Of a DNA stretch of 47,603 nucleotides, positions 47,139 through 47,603 are shown in pieces. Within the stretch, counting starts at the first letter, position 1; each line of letters starts with the position of its first letter. The stretch covers positions 1 through 47,603 of the forward strand of contig CAJUOT010000014.1 of assembly GCA_910588135.1 (NCBI GenBank). Reading direction: 5' to 3'. The position numbers and the translations under genes are program-made. This stretch comes from an uncultured Oscillospiraceae bacterium. GTDB lineage: Bacteria > Bacillota > Clostridia > Oscillospirales > Oscillospiraceae. Below the pieces are notes generated by a model, which worked only from the letters and a program-made list of their open reading frames with translations, had not been told where the DNA came from and ran no database searches.

Positions 47139-47603
47139 ATGGCACAGCACGCAATTTTGAGATTTGAAAAACGCAAGGCGGGGCCAGCCGGGGCGCTGGA
47201 AGCCCACCACGAGCGCACCAAGGGGCAGTACGCCAGCAACCCGGACATTGACACCGACAGGAGCCGGGACAATTTTCACATTATCCGGCCCACGCAGAAG
47301 TATCGCCGGGAGATCGACAGCCGGATCAAGGCGGCGGGGTGCCGCACCCGGAAGGACAGCACCATGTTTGTGGACACGCTCATCACTGCCAGCCCGGACT
47401 TTTTCACAGGCAGGAGCAGACGGGAGGTGCAAGCCTACTTCACCGAGGCGGCGGCGTTCATGGAGCGGAAGGTGGGCCGGGGCAATATCTTCTCCGCCGT
47501 GGTTCACATGGACGAGAAAACGCCCCACCTGCACCTGTGCTTCACCCCCATCACCAGGGACGGGCGGCTGTCCGCCAAGGAGATTTTGGGCAACCGGGCG
47601 CAG
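47139..47603 (+). CDS. MobV (Pre/Mob) relaxase, 3' end outside window
   Basis: ATG 47139 follows AAAAAGGAGGTAGA; 155 codons are visible and the frame is open at the window end. This is a plasmid-type relaxase that nicks oriT and carries the strand into the recipient. The start MAQHAILRFEKRK is followed by H23 in EAHHERTKGQYASNPDID, aligning with the nucleophilic histidine region of MobM. HMDEKTPHLHLCFTPI (H123, H130, H132) is the metal-binding HUH motif of the MobV family. The full protein is usually 400-500 aa. Its likely target is the site at 44873-44900, and recombinase 2 probably excises the element. Confidence 0.93.
   Translation, partial: MAQHAILRFEKRKAGPAGALEAHHERTKGQYASNPDIDTDRSRDNFHIIRPTQKYRREIDSRIKAAGCRTRKDSTMFVDTLITASPDFFTGRSRREVQAYFTEAAAFMERKVGRGNIFSAVVHMDEKTPHLHLCFTPITRDGRLSAKEILGNRAQ

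Noticed and set aside
46004..47272. Minus-strand frame of 422 aa
   Set aside because: It overlaps the CPBP start, the sigma-like gene and the MobV gene, all of which have ribosome sites and motifs.
1..47603. CRISPR arrays, rRNA genes, classic riboswitches
   Set aside because: No evenly spaced repeat-spacer pattern, no rRNA-like stretch, and no recognisable metabolite aptamer upstream of any gene.

Overview
The window looks like chromosome from a gut-type, moderately high-GC Firmicute of the Oscillospiraceae kind (Flavonifractor-like). The reasons are the strong Shine-Dalgarno sites, YesM/YesN-type sensor pairs, RbsABC-like sugar import, large serine recombinases paired with XRE regulators, and Clostridia-specific small families. 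The genus is inferred from style, not from a marker gene. GC content and decay differ sharply by region: about 1-6.5 kb is AT-rich and broken, 6.5-27.9 kb is GC-rich backbone, and 28-47.6 kb is a stack of mobile elements.

Region 1 (1-6.55 kb) is a graveyard of mobile DNA. It has a serine recombinase cut by the window start, a small promoter-driven operon of unknown membrane and soluble proteins (955-2643), a recombinase-like remnant, a decayed IS3-type element, two unknown single genes, and three families of short hairpin repeats. It ends at a junction near 6556 where an aldose epimerase gene is cut.

Region 2 (6.55-17.3 kb, minus strand) is one sugar-uptake and sensing locus. Order of transcription: RbsA-like ATPase, permease, a substrate-binding lipoprotein carrying two binding domains, YesN-like response regulator, YesM-like histidine kinase, an ABC-ATPase homologue that has lost its catalytic motifs, D-lyxose/mannose isomerase, a PfkB kinase with one nonsense codon, and the stump of an aldose epimerase. 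With the GH38 alpha-mannosidase at 22.1-25.2 kb this suggests mannoside use: release mannose, import it, isomerise to fructose, phosphorylate. Between them lies a MarR-controlled operon with two ABC exporters (17.5-21.9 kb). A housekeeping-like stretch (Nudix, peptide deformylase-like, HEAT-like, DUF6933-like) follows to 27.9 kb.

Region 3 (28-40.5 kb) begins with a 45-bp 3' fragment of a tRNA-Pro(GGG) gene, a typical attachment scar, and then a first integrative element. Its replication and transfer core (34.4-37.9 kb) has a DUF961-like protein, a HUH plus SF3-helicase Rep of the CRESS type, a frameshifted FtsK/TcpA ATPase and a 56-aa protein. Just upstream of rep is a perfect 13-bp stem whose loop and edge read TAGTATTAC on the rep strand, the origin nonanucleotide known from circoviruses. 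Cargo is an XRE-TPR regulator, an MFS exporter and two unknown proteins, one with an internal repeat. An XRE regulator and a large serine recombinase (38.5-40.5 kb) form the right side.

Region 4 (40.5-47.6 kb) has recombinase debris, a DUF6809-like pseudogene, a tyrosine integrase, and a second XRE plus serine recombinase pair facing the first. Beyond lie an oriT-like site of the MobV type (TAGTGTGTTA next to a hairpin), several long GC-rich palindromes, a CPBP protease, a sigma-like protein and a MobV relaxase that runs off the window. So two elements with different DNA-processing enzymes (CRESS-type Rep with FtsK, and MobV) sit side by side.
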